The position numbers were made by a program, and so were the translations under genes. DNA of 64,000 bases from Choristoneura fumiferana (Eukaryota > Arthropoda > Insecta > Lepidoptera > Tortricidae): contig NC_133472.1 of the NCBI RefSeq assembly GCF_025370935.1, positions 2,938,414 to 3,002,413 on the forward strand, written 5' to 3'. This document shows positions 9,840 through 20,619 of the stretch, one piece after another; within the stretch, counting starts at the first letter, position 1, and the number at the start of each line of letters is the position of its first letter. The notes under the pieces are model-generated. The model saw only the letters and a program-made list of their open reading frames with translations, did no database searches and had not been told where the DNA came from.

Positions 9840-12030
9840 TGTATTCAAATCGCAGATTTCGTGAATGGCTTGTATTTTTTTTTTATAGTAAATATTAATG
9901 ATTTTTTGAATATGTAATGTGACTAATTTGACGATCCTTTTGTGAATTTCTTATAATTACCTGACATTTATTTATAATGTACTTTTTCTAAGGGTAATAA
10001 ATAAATCTATCTATCTAATCAGGGTAAATACAAAATATCCATAGTACTAAAACTACCATTAAATTAAAATAACTAAAACTAAAACTTTAATATTATTATT
10101 TTTAATTATATTTATTTATTTTACTGTATATTATTTAAGTGACTAATATTTTTTATTATTATTATTAATTTATATGACTATTTGACATTTAATTAGAGTA
10201 TTATTATTATTATTATTATAATGTTTTGTTTGTACACCAGAAAAGGTAGATAATTGGTGTATCTAATTATGAAATTGTTATCTGTACCAACAATGTACTT
10301 AATCCAATTCTCAGAAACAATAAAAGAATTTTAATTTGAATCTGAAGTAGCTACAATTCGACTGGCAAAATATAATACCACTCTCTATCTTTACAACTTA
10401 ATTGTGTAAATAATACCACAATTCTTAAAAACGGACACTCAAAAACATAATTTTTGGGCAGTCGGCTAAAAAAACTTTTCCTGGACCCGTTTAAAACAAA
10501 TACCGAACTAGCTTTTTTTAACAACACCTAGTTTTATGACTTGAAATGACTTAATTCTTTTTAAATAACGAACCCGACCGTTCCGAGAATTCTAAATTTC
10601 GAACACGGTTACCATCTCACCAGCTTTAAAACGCGGAATGTCGTAACCGCCAAACTGACTGCATTGCAAATTTATCTTAAAATCTAAAAGCAAACGATTG
10701 ACGTTTGTTTTGAAAAGCTATCTCAGTGTATAACAGATCTTAAGTCAAAGCAATAAGTCGAAAGTTTCATTTAAGGCTCTTTAAGAAGTCCGTAAAAGGA
10801 AGAATAGAAAGGTGAGTCTGTTGCTCCGAATGTTTAAAAGTAAGTCTTAGTCCCATAGAGCGTAGGTTGAGTTTCGGTTGGACGTGTGGAATTCGCATGG
10901 TGGTAGGGGTATGCAGGTTTGACAGGTTCCGCGTTACTCCCCCCCTCACCCCCCGGCCGTCTGCGCCTGCATTGACCGTCTATACTACCACCAACTTACT
11001 TCTACATAACCCCGTGGCGCCACTGTCAACGTTGAACTACAAATTGCTATGGAGAAACATGTAGTTGGTGTTTCTGCCGTGTCGGCGGTTAATTTGTGGG
11101 GTCATAGAGGCAATTTATTTGGATTAAAAGGCGTGAGACATCAATTTGGAATGATATTTTTTACGTGTTTCTCTTATGCGATGTGATCTATCTTTTTTAA
11201 CTTGTTTATTTTATGTGTGTATTGTGGGGACTGTAACTTGGTAAGAGCTTAGGTACTGGGGATCTACGCGCGTGACTTTAAACTCAGTTCAAAATAAAAA
11301 TGGTTATTCTTCAATCATTTAGATTTATTGTGGAACTTGGTAGCACTTATAAATACATTCACATAGATGGTTCCAGCTGCTTAGGCTATCGGGAGCAATC
11401 TGCGCTCCCCGGCATGTATACCGCTGTCAATCTTTTTAAAAGTTAAATTCTAGAAACATACATTAAAAAATCCTATCCTTTTATACAATACTACGTCAAT
11501 CTAACCTGCCAGGTGGTTAGTTTTACCACCTGCCAGCGGTATACAGCCTAGTTCCTACAGTACGTATTATGGCGTAATTTAGTTCTTTAAGTTCTAAGTT
11601 CTTAATAACTTTTTGTTAAAACTTAACTATAATACCATTCCTATTGACTGTAAGTATATACTTTTTACTGACAAACTACAAATCACTACAAAATCTCAAG
11701 ATCACTTAAGAGGGTGAAATTCGATTTGCAAAATTTGATGATTTTACATAGGAATAGTAAAAGCTTCTAAAAACCGACCAAGAGCATGTCAGATCATGGT
11801 CAGTGTAGGGTTCCGTAGTTCCTAGAAAAATCCGTTCTCGAGTAGGTATTCGAGGAACATAAAAAATACGAGGTGGATAAGTTTACCAGTAGAAGAGCGT
11901 ATCTCCATAGCACTTCCGTCCTTTTGTTGAGAATCGCAGTTTCAAAACGGTAATCAAGTGAAAATTAAATATAGGTGATATTACTTTTCTTTCGTATTTC
12001 ATCAAGTTATTTACTGTCACATTATACGCA
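9840..12030. other. No gene seen; AT-rich with LINE tails
   Basis: It contains a likely LINE tail near 9985-10017 (AATAAA followed by (ATCT)n), (ATT)n runs at 10165-10222 and a polyadenylation-like stretch at 10320. A small inverted repeat (GTATACCGCTG at 11417, CAGCGGTATAC at 11533) and a fragment of the Fam-C end at about 11762-11840 are also present. No protein-like frame. Confidence 0.5.
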
Positions 12031-12200
12031 AAATCAGCCAAATAAGTGGTCTATCAATTTTTAAACAAGTTCCTATGAAATGAATATGTCGCTAAAGTCG
12101 AACTTTCAAGTTGACAGGCACGTCTATTTGGCATTGTTGTTTTATGACATGGAAACGATTATCAACTTTAGAGTGGTACAGCACATATTTGGCTGATGTT
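12031..12200. mobile_element. Fam-K ~174-bp MITE, copy 1
   Basis: The ends ATCAGCCAAATAAGTGGTCT and ATTTGGCTGAT are inverted. The interior (AACAAGTTCCTAT, GTCGCTAAAG) matches the copy at 30382-30555 in inverted orientation. Non-coding. Confidence 0.8.
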
Positions 12201-12244
12201 ACCTTTACGGCTAGACTTGATTTTCATTGAAATAGGTTGACCGA

Positions 12245-12535
12245 AAAGCAGTGGTGGCCGCGTGGTTTGACCTATGACCCAAGCAGAGGGTCGTGGGTTC
12301 AAACCCCGGCCCGCACCTCTTGAGTTTTTCTAAATTCATGTGTGAAATTACATTTGAAATTTACCACGAGCTGTACGGCGAAGGAAAACATCGTGAGGAA
12401 ACCTGCACAAACCTTCGAAGCATTTCAATGGTGTGTGAAGTTCCCAATCCGCACTTGGCCCACGTGGGAACTACGGCCCAAGCCCTCTCATTCTGAGAGG
12501 AGACGAGCTTTGGGACGTATATTGGTTGAGATGAT
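12245..12535 (+). mobile_element. tRNA-derived SINE (third type)
   Basis: The head contains GTGGCCGCGTGGTTTGACC as an A-box-like region and GGGTTCAAACCCC as a B box. The body has GAAGGAAAACATCGTGAGGA and AACCTGCACAAACC, and the tail runs into GATGATGAGG. A diverged body fragment recurs at 26576-26690. SINE heads of this kind are pol III promoters, not working tRNA genes. Confidence 0.75.
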
Positions 12536-12605
12536 GAGGTTGATCGAATCCCACAGAATTCGCTCCAATTCTCAAAAAAACATAAGCAAACAGGGGTGCT
12601 ACCTA

Positions 12606-12715
12606 GGTACGAAATTCGGAAATCGAAGTTCGTTTTGAATAATAATTATTTAATTAAGTATTAGATTATATATTCTGTGGTATTAGCACAAGCGGGACGG
12701 CGAGATTCAGTTCGA
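12606..12715. mobile_element. Fam-I fold-back, diverged copy
   Basis: TACGAAATTCGGAAATCGAA at the left pairs with the arm GATTCAGTTCGAAATTTGC at the right, with the GCGGGACGG motif between. The centre has changed. Confidence 0.55.
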
Positions 12716-13001
12716 AATTTGCTCTTCTACAGGCCAGCTTACTAAGTCCTAGGTCACGTAAAAGGGGGATGGCGGCAGTTCCGTCGCAGGATAGGATCAA
12801 GGCATCAGATAAACTAACTGTCAGATAACTAGTCAGCCGCCTTGAGCTCTGATAACGATATCAAACATCGGTGATCGCTGTCAAGATATACAAACCTGGC
12901 GTTAACGGTGATAGTTCTATTTTACTAATACGTATGTACTTGTACTACTTGTAGATGGGTCTCAATTCTTTTTAAGGCCTAAACCTAGGGCTTTTGAAGG
13001 C

Positions 13002-13196
13002 CAGTGCCCTTAGTGTAAGTTTTCGGTTACAAAATACGTCTCGATCGCGTTCGCGTTAAAATCTCAATTTGTATGCCAACACGAACAGCGCCTCTAGCGG
13101 AACGTTTGCGATGTTCGTGTTTCCATACAAATTGAAATTTTAACGCGAACGCGATCGAGACGTATTTTGTACCGAAAACTTACACTAAGGGCACAG
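13002..13196. mobile_element. Fam-A hairpin, complete
   Basis: Bounded by CAGTGCCCTTAGTG and CACTAAGGGCACAG. The loop is inverted relative to the copies at 9037 and 13367 (AGCGCCTCTAGCGG instead of CCGCTAGAGGCGCT), as expected for either orientation of a palindrome. Confidence 0.9.
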
Positions 13197-13366
13197 TACG
13201 CTTAGTGTATTTTCCCGTTCACAAAATACGTCTCGATCGCGTTCGCGTTAAAATCTCAATTTGTATGGAAACACGAACAGCGCCTCTAGCGGAAAGCTTG
13301 CGCAACAACTTTTGTGAGTGTAGGTTTGCTACGTAAACTATTCCGTCTGCGTATCGTAATGAAAAC

Positions 13367-13559
13367 GGTACCCTTAGTGTAAGTTTCGGTTACAAAATAC
13401 GTCTCGATCGCGTTCGCGTTAAAATCTCAATTTGTATGGAAACACGAACATCGCAAACGTTCCGCTAGAGGCGCTGTTCGTGTTTCCATACAAATTGAGA
13501 TCTTAACGCGAACGCGATCGAGACGTATTTTGTAGCCGAAAACTTACACTAAGGGCACG
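13367..13559. mobile_element. Fam-A hairpin, complete (nested)
   Basis: From GTACCCTTAGTG to CACTAAGGGCAC. Head to tail with the next copy and inside the host element described at 13197-13775. Confidence 0.9.
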
Positions 13560-13735
13560 GGTACCCTTAGTGTGAGTTTTCGGTACAAAATACGTCTCGA
13601 TCGCGTTCGCGTTAAAATTTCAATTTGTATAGAAGCACGAACATCGCTAACGTTCCGCTAGAGGCGCTGTTCGTGTTTGCATAAAAATTGAGATTTTAAC
13701 GCGAACGCGATCGAGACGTATTTTGTAACCGAAAC
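13560..13735. mobile_element. Fam-A hairpin, right end lost (nested)
   Basis: Starts GGTACCCTTAGTGTGAG. The right arm ends at GTAACCGAAACTT without the terminal CACTAAGGG, running into host-element sequence. Confidence 0.85.
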
Positions 13736-13775
13736 TTCACGGGTGACGACGCCACACTAGAGGCACAGAGTGAAC

Positions 13776-14350
13776 AGGCTGGTACTAAGCCAGTAAGATT
13801 ATACAGTTGAGGAAATTAAATCACGTCCCAGGGTTGTACCTTTTCGTAATCTATTTCGTCATGATTTCTTTTAGCAGAGGTTATCGTGAACTGAGCATTT
13901 TTCCGGGATAAAATTCAACGGTTAATAGCATCGACATGAAATTTGGTATGCAAATGTAGTTTCGGTGGCAATGCAAGTACAGTCAACAAAAAGTACAGTC
14001 GGCAGGAAAAGCTTGTATTAAAATTGTCGTTTTTACGTGAAAATTATTTTTAGTTTTACCCGATTTGTTTGTACTTGCTAGATGTCAAAACCCCAAATCA
14101 ATGTGATACCATAAAATTAATGATATCTCCTAATCCGAGATTAATAGTAGATAATTGATAGTTATTAATCTATGTACTTAGCTAAACAACGATTTGAGCT
14201 CTGGTACGTTTCAGTACTTTAATCTGAAATAGGGATTACCAACAGACATATATTTGTGCTATATGTAAATTGTAGCAAGATTATTGTTTTAAAGTAGGTA
14301 AGTTTTCGATCACTAAACAAATCTGATGAAATGAAAATTGAGTCGCCTAA
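13776..14350. other. No gene seen; contains a repeated 110-bp segment
   Basis: 13929-14040 (GAAATTTGGTATGCAAATGT, then AAGCTTGTATTAAAA) recurs at about 52262-52362, so part of this is a dispersed repeat not otherwise defined. The rest is unassigned. Confidence 0.5.
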
Positions 14351-14602
14351 AAAACCCCGACGCAGGAGGGGTGTTATAAGTTTGACCGCTATGTGTGTCT
14401 GTGTGCCTGTCTGTCCGTCTGTGACATCGTATCTCTTAAACAGGTGGACCGATTTGAATGCGGCTTCTTTTATTTGAAATAAAGTTTTCTAGCGATGGTT
14501 CTTAGATATGTTTCATCAAAATCGGTTTAGCCGTTTTTATACTAAACTTTTATATTGAACTTTGAATTGACAAAGTCGGGGTTTCCTACTTTTGGTTGGT
14601 TA
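14351..14602 (-). mobile_element. Fam-D element
   Basis: One end has CCCCGACGCA...GGGGTGTTATAAGTTTGACC. The middle has a (TCTG)n tract and GAATGCGGCTTCTTTTATTT, and the other end has CAAAGTCGGGG. Copies occur at 19332, 25799, 29407, 32341, 35353 and 40931. Non-coding. Confidence 0.8.
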
Positions 14603-15290
14603 GGTTATTTGTCTTTGAATATGAGTAACTCTTGTGGTGAGTGCTCTGTGGGCGTACGTGCCTTAACACGCCGATACGGTGAGTCGAGCGGCTGGACAAA
14701 GTGACTAGAGATCATAACAAGAGTTCACAGATAAATGTAATATGAGAAGGCACTGAGCTTGATGCCAAGTAAGAATATTTGCATGGTCATCGCAAAGGTA
14801 CTTAAGTATATGTACAAGGTGTTAAGTATACGTACAAGACCGAAAAAAGGCGACACCCAGTTAAAAACCTAAACAACTTACTAAAGTAGAAAGACCATCG
14901 AAATTGTCATTTCAGAGTTCAATAAACCCAAACACGGCTTAAATGAAACATAGCTAAGAACCACCGTAAGAAAAAATCTTTTTCTTGTAAAAAACGCATC
15001 GAAATTGTTATATTCGTTTGAGAGCTACGGTGCCAATAGACAGCAGCAGGGCTACTACGAAACTCGAAGTTCGTGTCGTGCGGTCCCTCTAACACATAAA
15101 CTATTAAATACGAGAGCGAGAGGGACGGTACGATACGAACTTCGAGTTTCGAGTTTCGCAGTAGCCCTGCAGATATTAGCGTCAAAGTACTTCTCAGCTC
15201 ACGCTAATAGAAACAGGAGTATGAACCTCCCACACATACATAAAATCACGCCTCTTTCCCAACGGGGTAGGCAGAGACTACATCCTTCCA
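14573..15290. repeat. Copy 2 of the ~720-bp duplicated block
   Basis: Partner of 1-722. This copy retains a complete Fam-I element (about 15049-15170, starting GGGCTACTACGAAACTCGAA). In copy 1 the left end of that element is replaced by a CAAGCAAGCAG-type sequence. The block continues into the LINE fragment at 15246. Confidence 0.85.
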
Positions 15291-15527
15291 CTTGCTACGA
15301 TTCTGGCATACAACTCTCGCTTCCTCTACATTCATCAATCTTTTCATGCATGCACGTCGGTTTAGAGTACTCCTGACCCGACCTTTCTTCAGAACGTCCC
15401 CGACTTGATCGTGGTACGTTCGTCTAGGCCTTCCTCTCCCAACGTTCCCATTCACGCTCGTCTTATAGATCTGCTTAGTCAATCTGTTTTCATTCATTCT
15501 CTCAACATGCCCAAACCATCCAAGCAT
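15246..15527 (-). pseudogene. LINE polyprotein C-terminal fragment
   Basis: The minus-strand frame encodes LGWFGHVERMNENRLTKQIY, followed by GRGRPRRTYHDQVGDVLKKG. The W-GH-RM ... GRPR..W-D pattern is the zinc-finger-like end of many non-LTR retrotransposon polyproteins. No reverse-transcriptase core remains. Confidence 0.8.
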
Positions 15528-15595
15528 CCCTTTCTCAACCTCCCAGACCTCCCAGTACTTTGAATATATGAGAAGAGTAAAAGTGGGGGTGACAG

Positions 15596-15964
15596 AGGCA
15601 CTTGTCCCACCGCTGACGATGAGCGAGAAACGAGTAGAGCGAGTAAGTAGAAACGAGTGGGTGAGCAGCGAGAAGCGAGTGTAGTTTTGTCGCTGGCTGT
15701 AAGCGAGTGTTCGAGTGCGACGGGCGAGCTGGCCAAGCTGACATCGCTGAGCGAGTATCTATAGCTCAGCGAGTTTTATAGCTCTTGTCGCTGCGACAAA
15801 AGATGTAAGAGCGAGTTCTCGCCGACAGTGTGAACAGCCAGCGATCAACTATTAATATATGTGTCTCTTTTACTCACACAGGATCTTATATCTTTTGTTC
15901 GTTTCTTGAGCGAGAAAATAGTCGATAGCCAATCGTTTCCTCGCTGGCGGTGAGACAAGTGCCT
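15596..15964. mobile_element. ~370-bp inverted-repeat element, GCGAG-rich
   Basis: The ends are AGGCACTTGTCCCACCGC and GCGGTGAGACAAGTGCCT. The left half is crowded with GCGAG/CGAGT words (over ten), and the right half carries CTCGCTGGCGG in inverse. No transposase. No clear target duplication. Confidence 0.7.
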
Positions 15965-16387
15965 TAGGTGAACGCTTAAATGCGTTTGACGCACTAAGCA
16001 AAGTAAAGCGAAGTGGTAAAGGTAAGCGTTAGCATCCTTCCGGTGCCCCCAATGTCAGGTTATGAAGCTTTTTGTCAGGAGTCTTGCTTCCAATATGGGT
16101 TCACTAAGTTGTCCCCAAAGTGGAAGCACATTTGGAGGTCTGACTTTGTCAAATCATTTTGAGGGAGAGCCAACGTGTTAAGAGAAGCTTAAGGTAACTC
16201 TTGACGTTAGTACTGTGATCAACTCACGTCAGCGCAAGTGCCGGTGTCTGACCCAAACAACTGTCGCTACAAAGTTATGATTACAGTCCAGATTATGTTG
16301 CATTTGTACCTATATCGTTACTATGCTTTTCTATAATATCCCATCGATTGGTACCAGCTGCGTCTTTTTTAGTTGTTATCTTTTCTA
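15965..16387. other. No gene seen
   Basis: Unassigned sequence. Confidence 0.45.
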
Positions 16388-16716
16388 GGGTTCCGTAGCC
16401 AAAATGGCAAAAACGGAACACTTATGGTTTCGCCATGTCTGTCTGTTTGTCTGTCTGTCCGTCCGCGGCTTTGCTCAGGGACTATCAATGCTAGAAAGCT
16501 GTTATTTTGCACGGATATATATGTAAACTATGCCAACAAAATGGTACAATAAAATAAATTTCAAATTTTTTAAAGTACCTCCCATAGACCTAAAGTGGGG
16601 GTGTTTTTTTTTTCTCATCCAATCTTGTAATGTGGGGTATTGTTGGATAGGTCTTTTAAAAACATTAAGGTTGCTAAAACGATTTTTCGATTCAGTGACT
16701 TGTTTGCAAAATATTG
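16388..16716 (-). mobile_element. Fam-C element, truncated
   Basis: It carries the GGAACACTTATGGTTTCGCC end and the block with CCTCCCATAGACC, then stops at ATATTG where the Fam-G element begins. Confidence 0.75.
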
Positions 16717-17135
16717 AAATGAGGGCTACAGCATAGATGTCGCTAGTGTCGCTGCTTAAGTGACTAAATAAGAAAACAAACAAGCTGAGATATGTTTTGC
16801 ATAAGAGAAATTCGTGTCTGTATCACTGTCCAGTGGTGGTGTAGTGGTATAGCACGTGGCACGGAATGCCGAGGACCTGGGTTCGATTCCCAGCGCTGGT
16901 CCTTATTTTTCTGGTTTTTCAATGCATTTATATTTCAGTTTGTAGTTTAGATATTGAAAATCGGTTTAAAAAAATATACCAGTTAATTTATCAAAGCCTC
17001 GTTGAGTTTCTTGCCGGATTCATCTCAACAGAGGTTTTTCCGAACCGGTGGTAGATTTTTTATGACATTCATAAGTGCTTGTTATAGCCTAAATTGAATA
17101 AAGATATTTTGACTTTGACTGACTTTGAGCATAAA
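16717..17135 (+). mobile_element. Fam-G tRNA-derived SINE with LINE-type tail
   Basis: It starts ATGAGGGCTACAGCATAGAT. A 73-nt tRNA-like module follows at 16830-16902, with acceptor-like pairing (CCAGTG/CGCTGG), an A box TGGTGTAGTGGTATAGC and a B box GGTTCGATTCC within a paired T arm. The 3' part (GTTGAGTTTCTTGCCGGATT ... TTTGACTTTGACTG) matches the LINE tails at 25110 and 28031. This implies mobilisation by that LINE. The tRNA-like part is a pol III promoter relic, not a tRNA gene. Confidence 0.82.
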
Positions 17136-17294
17136 AGTCACTTTATGTCGCCTAGAGTGAACACGAAGTTTACGAGCATGCTAAGTGAAAACAATATTTT
17201 TTTACACAAAAAACTTTTAATAGTTAAAGTGATTTATCTATAATATAAAACAAAATAAAGGTAACTAAAACTACATACAAACTAAAATTATAAA

Positions 17295-17420
17295 TAAAAA
17301 AGTTGCCCAAAATCACTGCCAGGTGGTAAGGTGCCCAGAAGGCTGGCAGCATTACCACGCTGTATGGCAATGCTTAATCTTTGTGCTAAGAAAAAGCCAG
17401 CCCTCTGGTCACCCGAAGCC
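17295..17420 (-). pseudogene. LINE reverse-transcriptase C-terminal fragment
   Basis: The minus strand reads RAGFFLAQRLSIAIQRGNAA, then SLLGTLPPGSDFGQLFY before a stop. It is a diverged relative of the fragments at 9532 and 34390. About 42 codons remain. Confidence 0.75.
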
Positions 17421-17492
17421 GTAATCAATTTGGTCGACATAATAAATATATAAATCAATATTTATAAATCATTGTCGACCAAATTGATTACG
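17419..17492. repeat. 22-bp inverted repeat at a LINE 5' break
   Basis: GCCGTAATCAATTTGGTCGA is repeated in inverse after a ~30-nt AT-rich spacer. The left arm is part of the LINE reading frame; the right arm is an inverted copy of that end. Confidence 0.8.
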
Positions 17493-18129
17493 GCACAAAA
17501 AACTGCCTAACTACATTTCAACAACTTAGTGCTAGCCTTATCATTATTTCACATCATTAGCGGAACTTAGGTTACCTACCGCTTATCTGAAAGATTGTAC
17601 ATATATTATCAAACCGCACCCATTTGATTTACGTTGTAAAAATATGACCTTATAGTGTGGGCGAGGAGATGATTAGCAATCTAATTATTATCTTGCAAAT
17701 ATCTACCAATCGAACGCACATTAAAAGATATATCACGCGTATAAAACATGCTAAAAAGGCTTGCTGAGTATTTAGCACTGATGTATCATTACACTCGATT
17801 TTTGTGTGAAGATATAAGTATAGAAGTTTGAATAGGTAGCCCAACATCCTGGGGTGGGCACGGCCTAGTACTAGTATAGATTTTTTTTAGCTTATAATGT
17901 GTCCCACTGCTGGGCAAAAGCCTCCCCTTTCTTATTCCACTCGTCTCTACTCTTGGCCAGCTCTTCCCAATCTGACTGGAATCGGTCGAAGTCGTCCCGC
18001 CATCTACTATGCTGAGCTGAGACCGTTTCGCGATTTCGCAAATACTGTCATTAATATTTATTTTATACTTGTTTTATTTTGTGTACTTATGTAATTTGCG
18101 AATTAGCGAATAAACGTTTCTATTCTATT
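17493..18129. other. No gene seen; LINE tails near the end
   Basis: About 17885-17945 carries TGTGTCCCACTGCTGGGC, an RTE-type 3' end. 18085-18143 has GCGAATAAACG followed by (TATTC)n, another LINE tail. The rest is unassigned. Confidence 0.5.
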
Positions 18130-18396
18130 CTATTCTATTCCTCCTAGGTCTGCCTCTTCTCCGGTGCCGCATGGAACCCAATCGGTGATTACTTTGGCCC
18201 AGCGATCCGGATGCATGCGACAGACGTGTCCCGCCCAGTCCCATTTTAATTTGGCGGTCTTCATTCCCACATCGACAATTTGAGTTCTGGAGCGCAGATC
18301 AGTGTTTCTGATTCTATCAGATCTCCGAACACCTAGAATACTCCGCTCCATAGCTCGCTGGCAAATCTTGAGTCTGGACTTCTGAGCCTCAGTCAA
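18130..18396 (-). pseudogene. RTE-type LINE reverse-transcriptase fragment
   Basis: The minus-strand frame encodes KSRLKICQRAMERSILGVRR, then DRIRNTDLRSRTQIVDVG and KLKWDWAGHVCRMHPDRW. These are the hallmark motifs of the C-terminal part of RTE-clade endonuclease-reverse transcriptases. The fragment is 5'-truncated, without the catalytic YADD region. Confidence 0.88.
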
Positions 18397-19033
18397 AGAC
18401 TAAGTACTACAGGACCAGGGACGAGAAGTCTCTTTGTTCCATTCTCCATACAAACGTAGTCCCGGTCTCATTTGAAAACTAGGCACCGAAAATAGAAATT
18501 TTGTGAGCATGGACTAGACGTAATTATCTATGCCTGTGGTTTTTCAGATTTTCATATAAATGTGTAATATCAGAATTAGAGGAGCTCAAAAGTCGACAAA
18601 AAAAAGATGACAACTTTGCACGAGAATTACAGACTAACAAAGCATTTTTACAAAAATCGAAAAAACCACCTGTGAAAATAAAATGAATATCTTGATTGTA
18701 AAATATCATTGATTTCTGTGCTATATTTTTCGTATAATGTGAGGACAACGAAACCCGAAATTCAACCGCCCAAATCTTGAAAAGCCTACAGCTATCTCGA
18801 TATAAATTACGGACGTCGTTGCGGAAGGCATGGGGGGGACGGCTGCGAGCGCTTATGTCACGAGCGATAAAGACGGCAATATACCAAACGAATACCTAAA
18901 GCGGCCGCGCGGCCGGCAGGGAAACTTCTCTTAAAGTGAGAAAAGTTTATCCATGTCAAAGCATGTATGACATTAACATAAGATTGAATTTGACTTGGCC
19001 TGTGTAAAATCTTTTTTCACTTCATCTATACGG
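18397..19033. other. No gene seen
   Basis: Unassigned. A short CG-rich palindrome (GCGGCCGCGCGGCCGGC at about 18901) stands out. Confidence 0.45.
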
Positions 19034-19150
19034 CTGAGTTCCCACCAGAGATGTGCGAGGATGTGTTGCGAGGGATGTGATTTCATGAACCAATAGGAAC
19101 GCTTCATTTACCTCGCCTCGCACGGCACATCTCTGGTGGAAACAGCTGAG
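19034..19150. mobile_element. ~117-bp MITE
   Basis: CTGAGTTCCCACCAGAGATG at the left and CATCTCTGGTGGAAACAGCT at the right are inverted. A weaker relative (TTTCCACCTGGGATGTGCTA) begins at about 26250. Confidence 0.7.
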
Positions 19151-19331
19151 CGGAGCGAATAAACCGTTTCTATTGGTTCACATTGGTGCACAGGAAGCAG
19201 CCTGATACTATTGCATTTGAAATCTAATAACCACGAGTATGATAGATAAATAAAATAAATAAATGATTTTTGCCACATGCTACATTTATGTAAATTTTCC
19301 ACTCTGCAACTAAAAATTACAAATTATAAAC

Positions 19332-19591
19332 TAACCAACTAAAAGTTGGAAAACCCCGACTTTGTCGTTTCAAAGTTCAATATCTCAAAAACGGTTGAAC
19401 CGGATTTGATAAAACATGTGTAAGAACCATCACTAGAAAACCAGCTTTCAATTAAAACAAACCGCATTCAAATCGGTCATCCCGTTTAAGAGCTGCAGTG
19501 CCACAGACAGACACACACACAGACATACAGACACACAGACACACATAGCGGTCAAACTTATAACACCCCTCTTTTTGCGTCGGGGGTTAAA
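19332..19591 (+). mobile_element. Fam-D element
   Basis: From AACCAACTAAAAGTTGGAAA to TTTTTGCGTCGGGGGTTA, with the internal CAAACCGCATTCAAATCGGT and an (CAGACA)n tract. Full-length type. Confidence 0.82.
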
Positions 19592-20192
19592 AACAATAAT
19601 CACGTGGGCGATGGGTGCCTTTGTCAGCTTTAGCTAGATTGGCGGTAATATCCAGCATCCAGCGCTTATTTTCAGACTGGCCCTTATTATAAACGTAGGT
19701 CGGCCATGTTCATAAATAATGTGTGTATATAGATAGCACAGAGTACCTACTTAAGGCCTGCCTCTGTGACTCTATTTAGTTTATTTTGTCCAAATAAATA
19801 GCACGAGTAACGACGTCATCTCGTAGATACTTGTGATGATAACCTCCTCCTTTTTTGAAGTCGGTTAAAAATAATACATGCGTAACATATACTACAAAAG
19901 CATAGGACCCGTACGTTTTACATTCGATACATTTTAAGGTTTGTCGCCACAATGACAATTGTCAACAAGTCATCAACATAAATGAGTCAGTTGCCACAAA
20001 CGAGTACAGTTACTGGCGACATTCAAACAGTTAAGTTAAAACCTTGACCCGCTGACAGCGTTGATAGCAGTAAATAGATAAAAACGGTCAAGAGCGTTAA
20101 GTTGACTGCATTCAATGTGTTATGCGGGTTAAAAACTTGACTTTATGACACCAAAATTGCTTTACCGGCTGTGTCATATAACACGAGCAAAT
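19592..20192. other. No gene seen
   Basis: Unassigned AT-rich sequence. Confidence 0.45.
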
Positions 20193-20619
20193 AATGAGGG
20201 CTATCGTTTTTTGTCTCACTAGATGGCGCACTGTTGCGTGAGGTTTTTAAGTATGGCTTTCAAAGTCTGTTATTACGGGCGTGAAAACAAAGTTTAGATT
20301 AAAATCATATTTAATACACCTTAAAACCGTACCATAAAAATATCGAGCATGCCACAGTGTTGCATAGTCCCCGTTTTGTTCGGAAAAAAGGGAGGACAAA
20401 GGTTTCCGAAAGACAAAACTGTTTTAAAACATAGACATTCATTGCCCCGGAACGCATATTTGCCATAATTAATTTCAGACATTGCAAAATATTCACAAAA
20501 TTATTCTAATTATAAATAAACCCGCGTAGCTAACCCAAAAACTATGAGATTTGACATTTCGGAGACCTCACGCTACACTAGCGCTTCTAGTGGCGAATTC
20601 ATACACGATAGCCCTCATT
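20193..20619 (-). mobile_element. Fam-B 427-bp inverted-repeat element, copy 3
   Basis: Same ends and length as copies 1 and 2. The 61-codon frame is at 20311-20496 on the minus strand with scattered amino-acid replacements. Confidence 0.9.

Larger units (their letters stand above)
13197..13775. mobile_element. Fam-A-related longer element carrying two Fam-A hairpins
   Basis: 13197-13366 and 13736-13775 form one element. Its parts (TACGCTTAGTGTATTTTCCC, GCGCAACAACTTTTGTGAGT, then GTGACGACG) occur contiguously, inverted, at about 49975-50140. Between the two halves sit two complete Fam-A copies. The end beyond 13775 is not defined. Confidence 0.7.

Noticed and set aside
16830..16902. Cloverleaf-like tRNA gene with A and B boxes
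   Set aside because: The same module recurs at 41890-42105, 50395, 50745 and 55695-55853, always embedded in the same SINE body and in several mutated forms. It is a SINE promoter head, not a tRNA gene. The Fam-F head at 23238 was rejected for the same reason.
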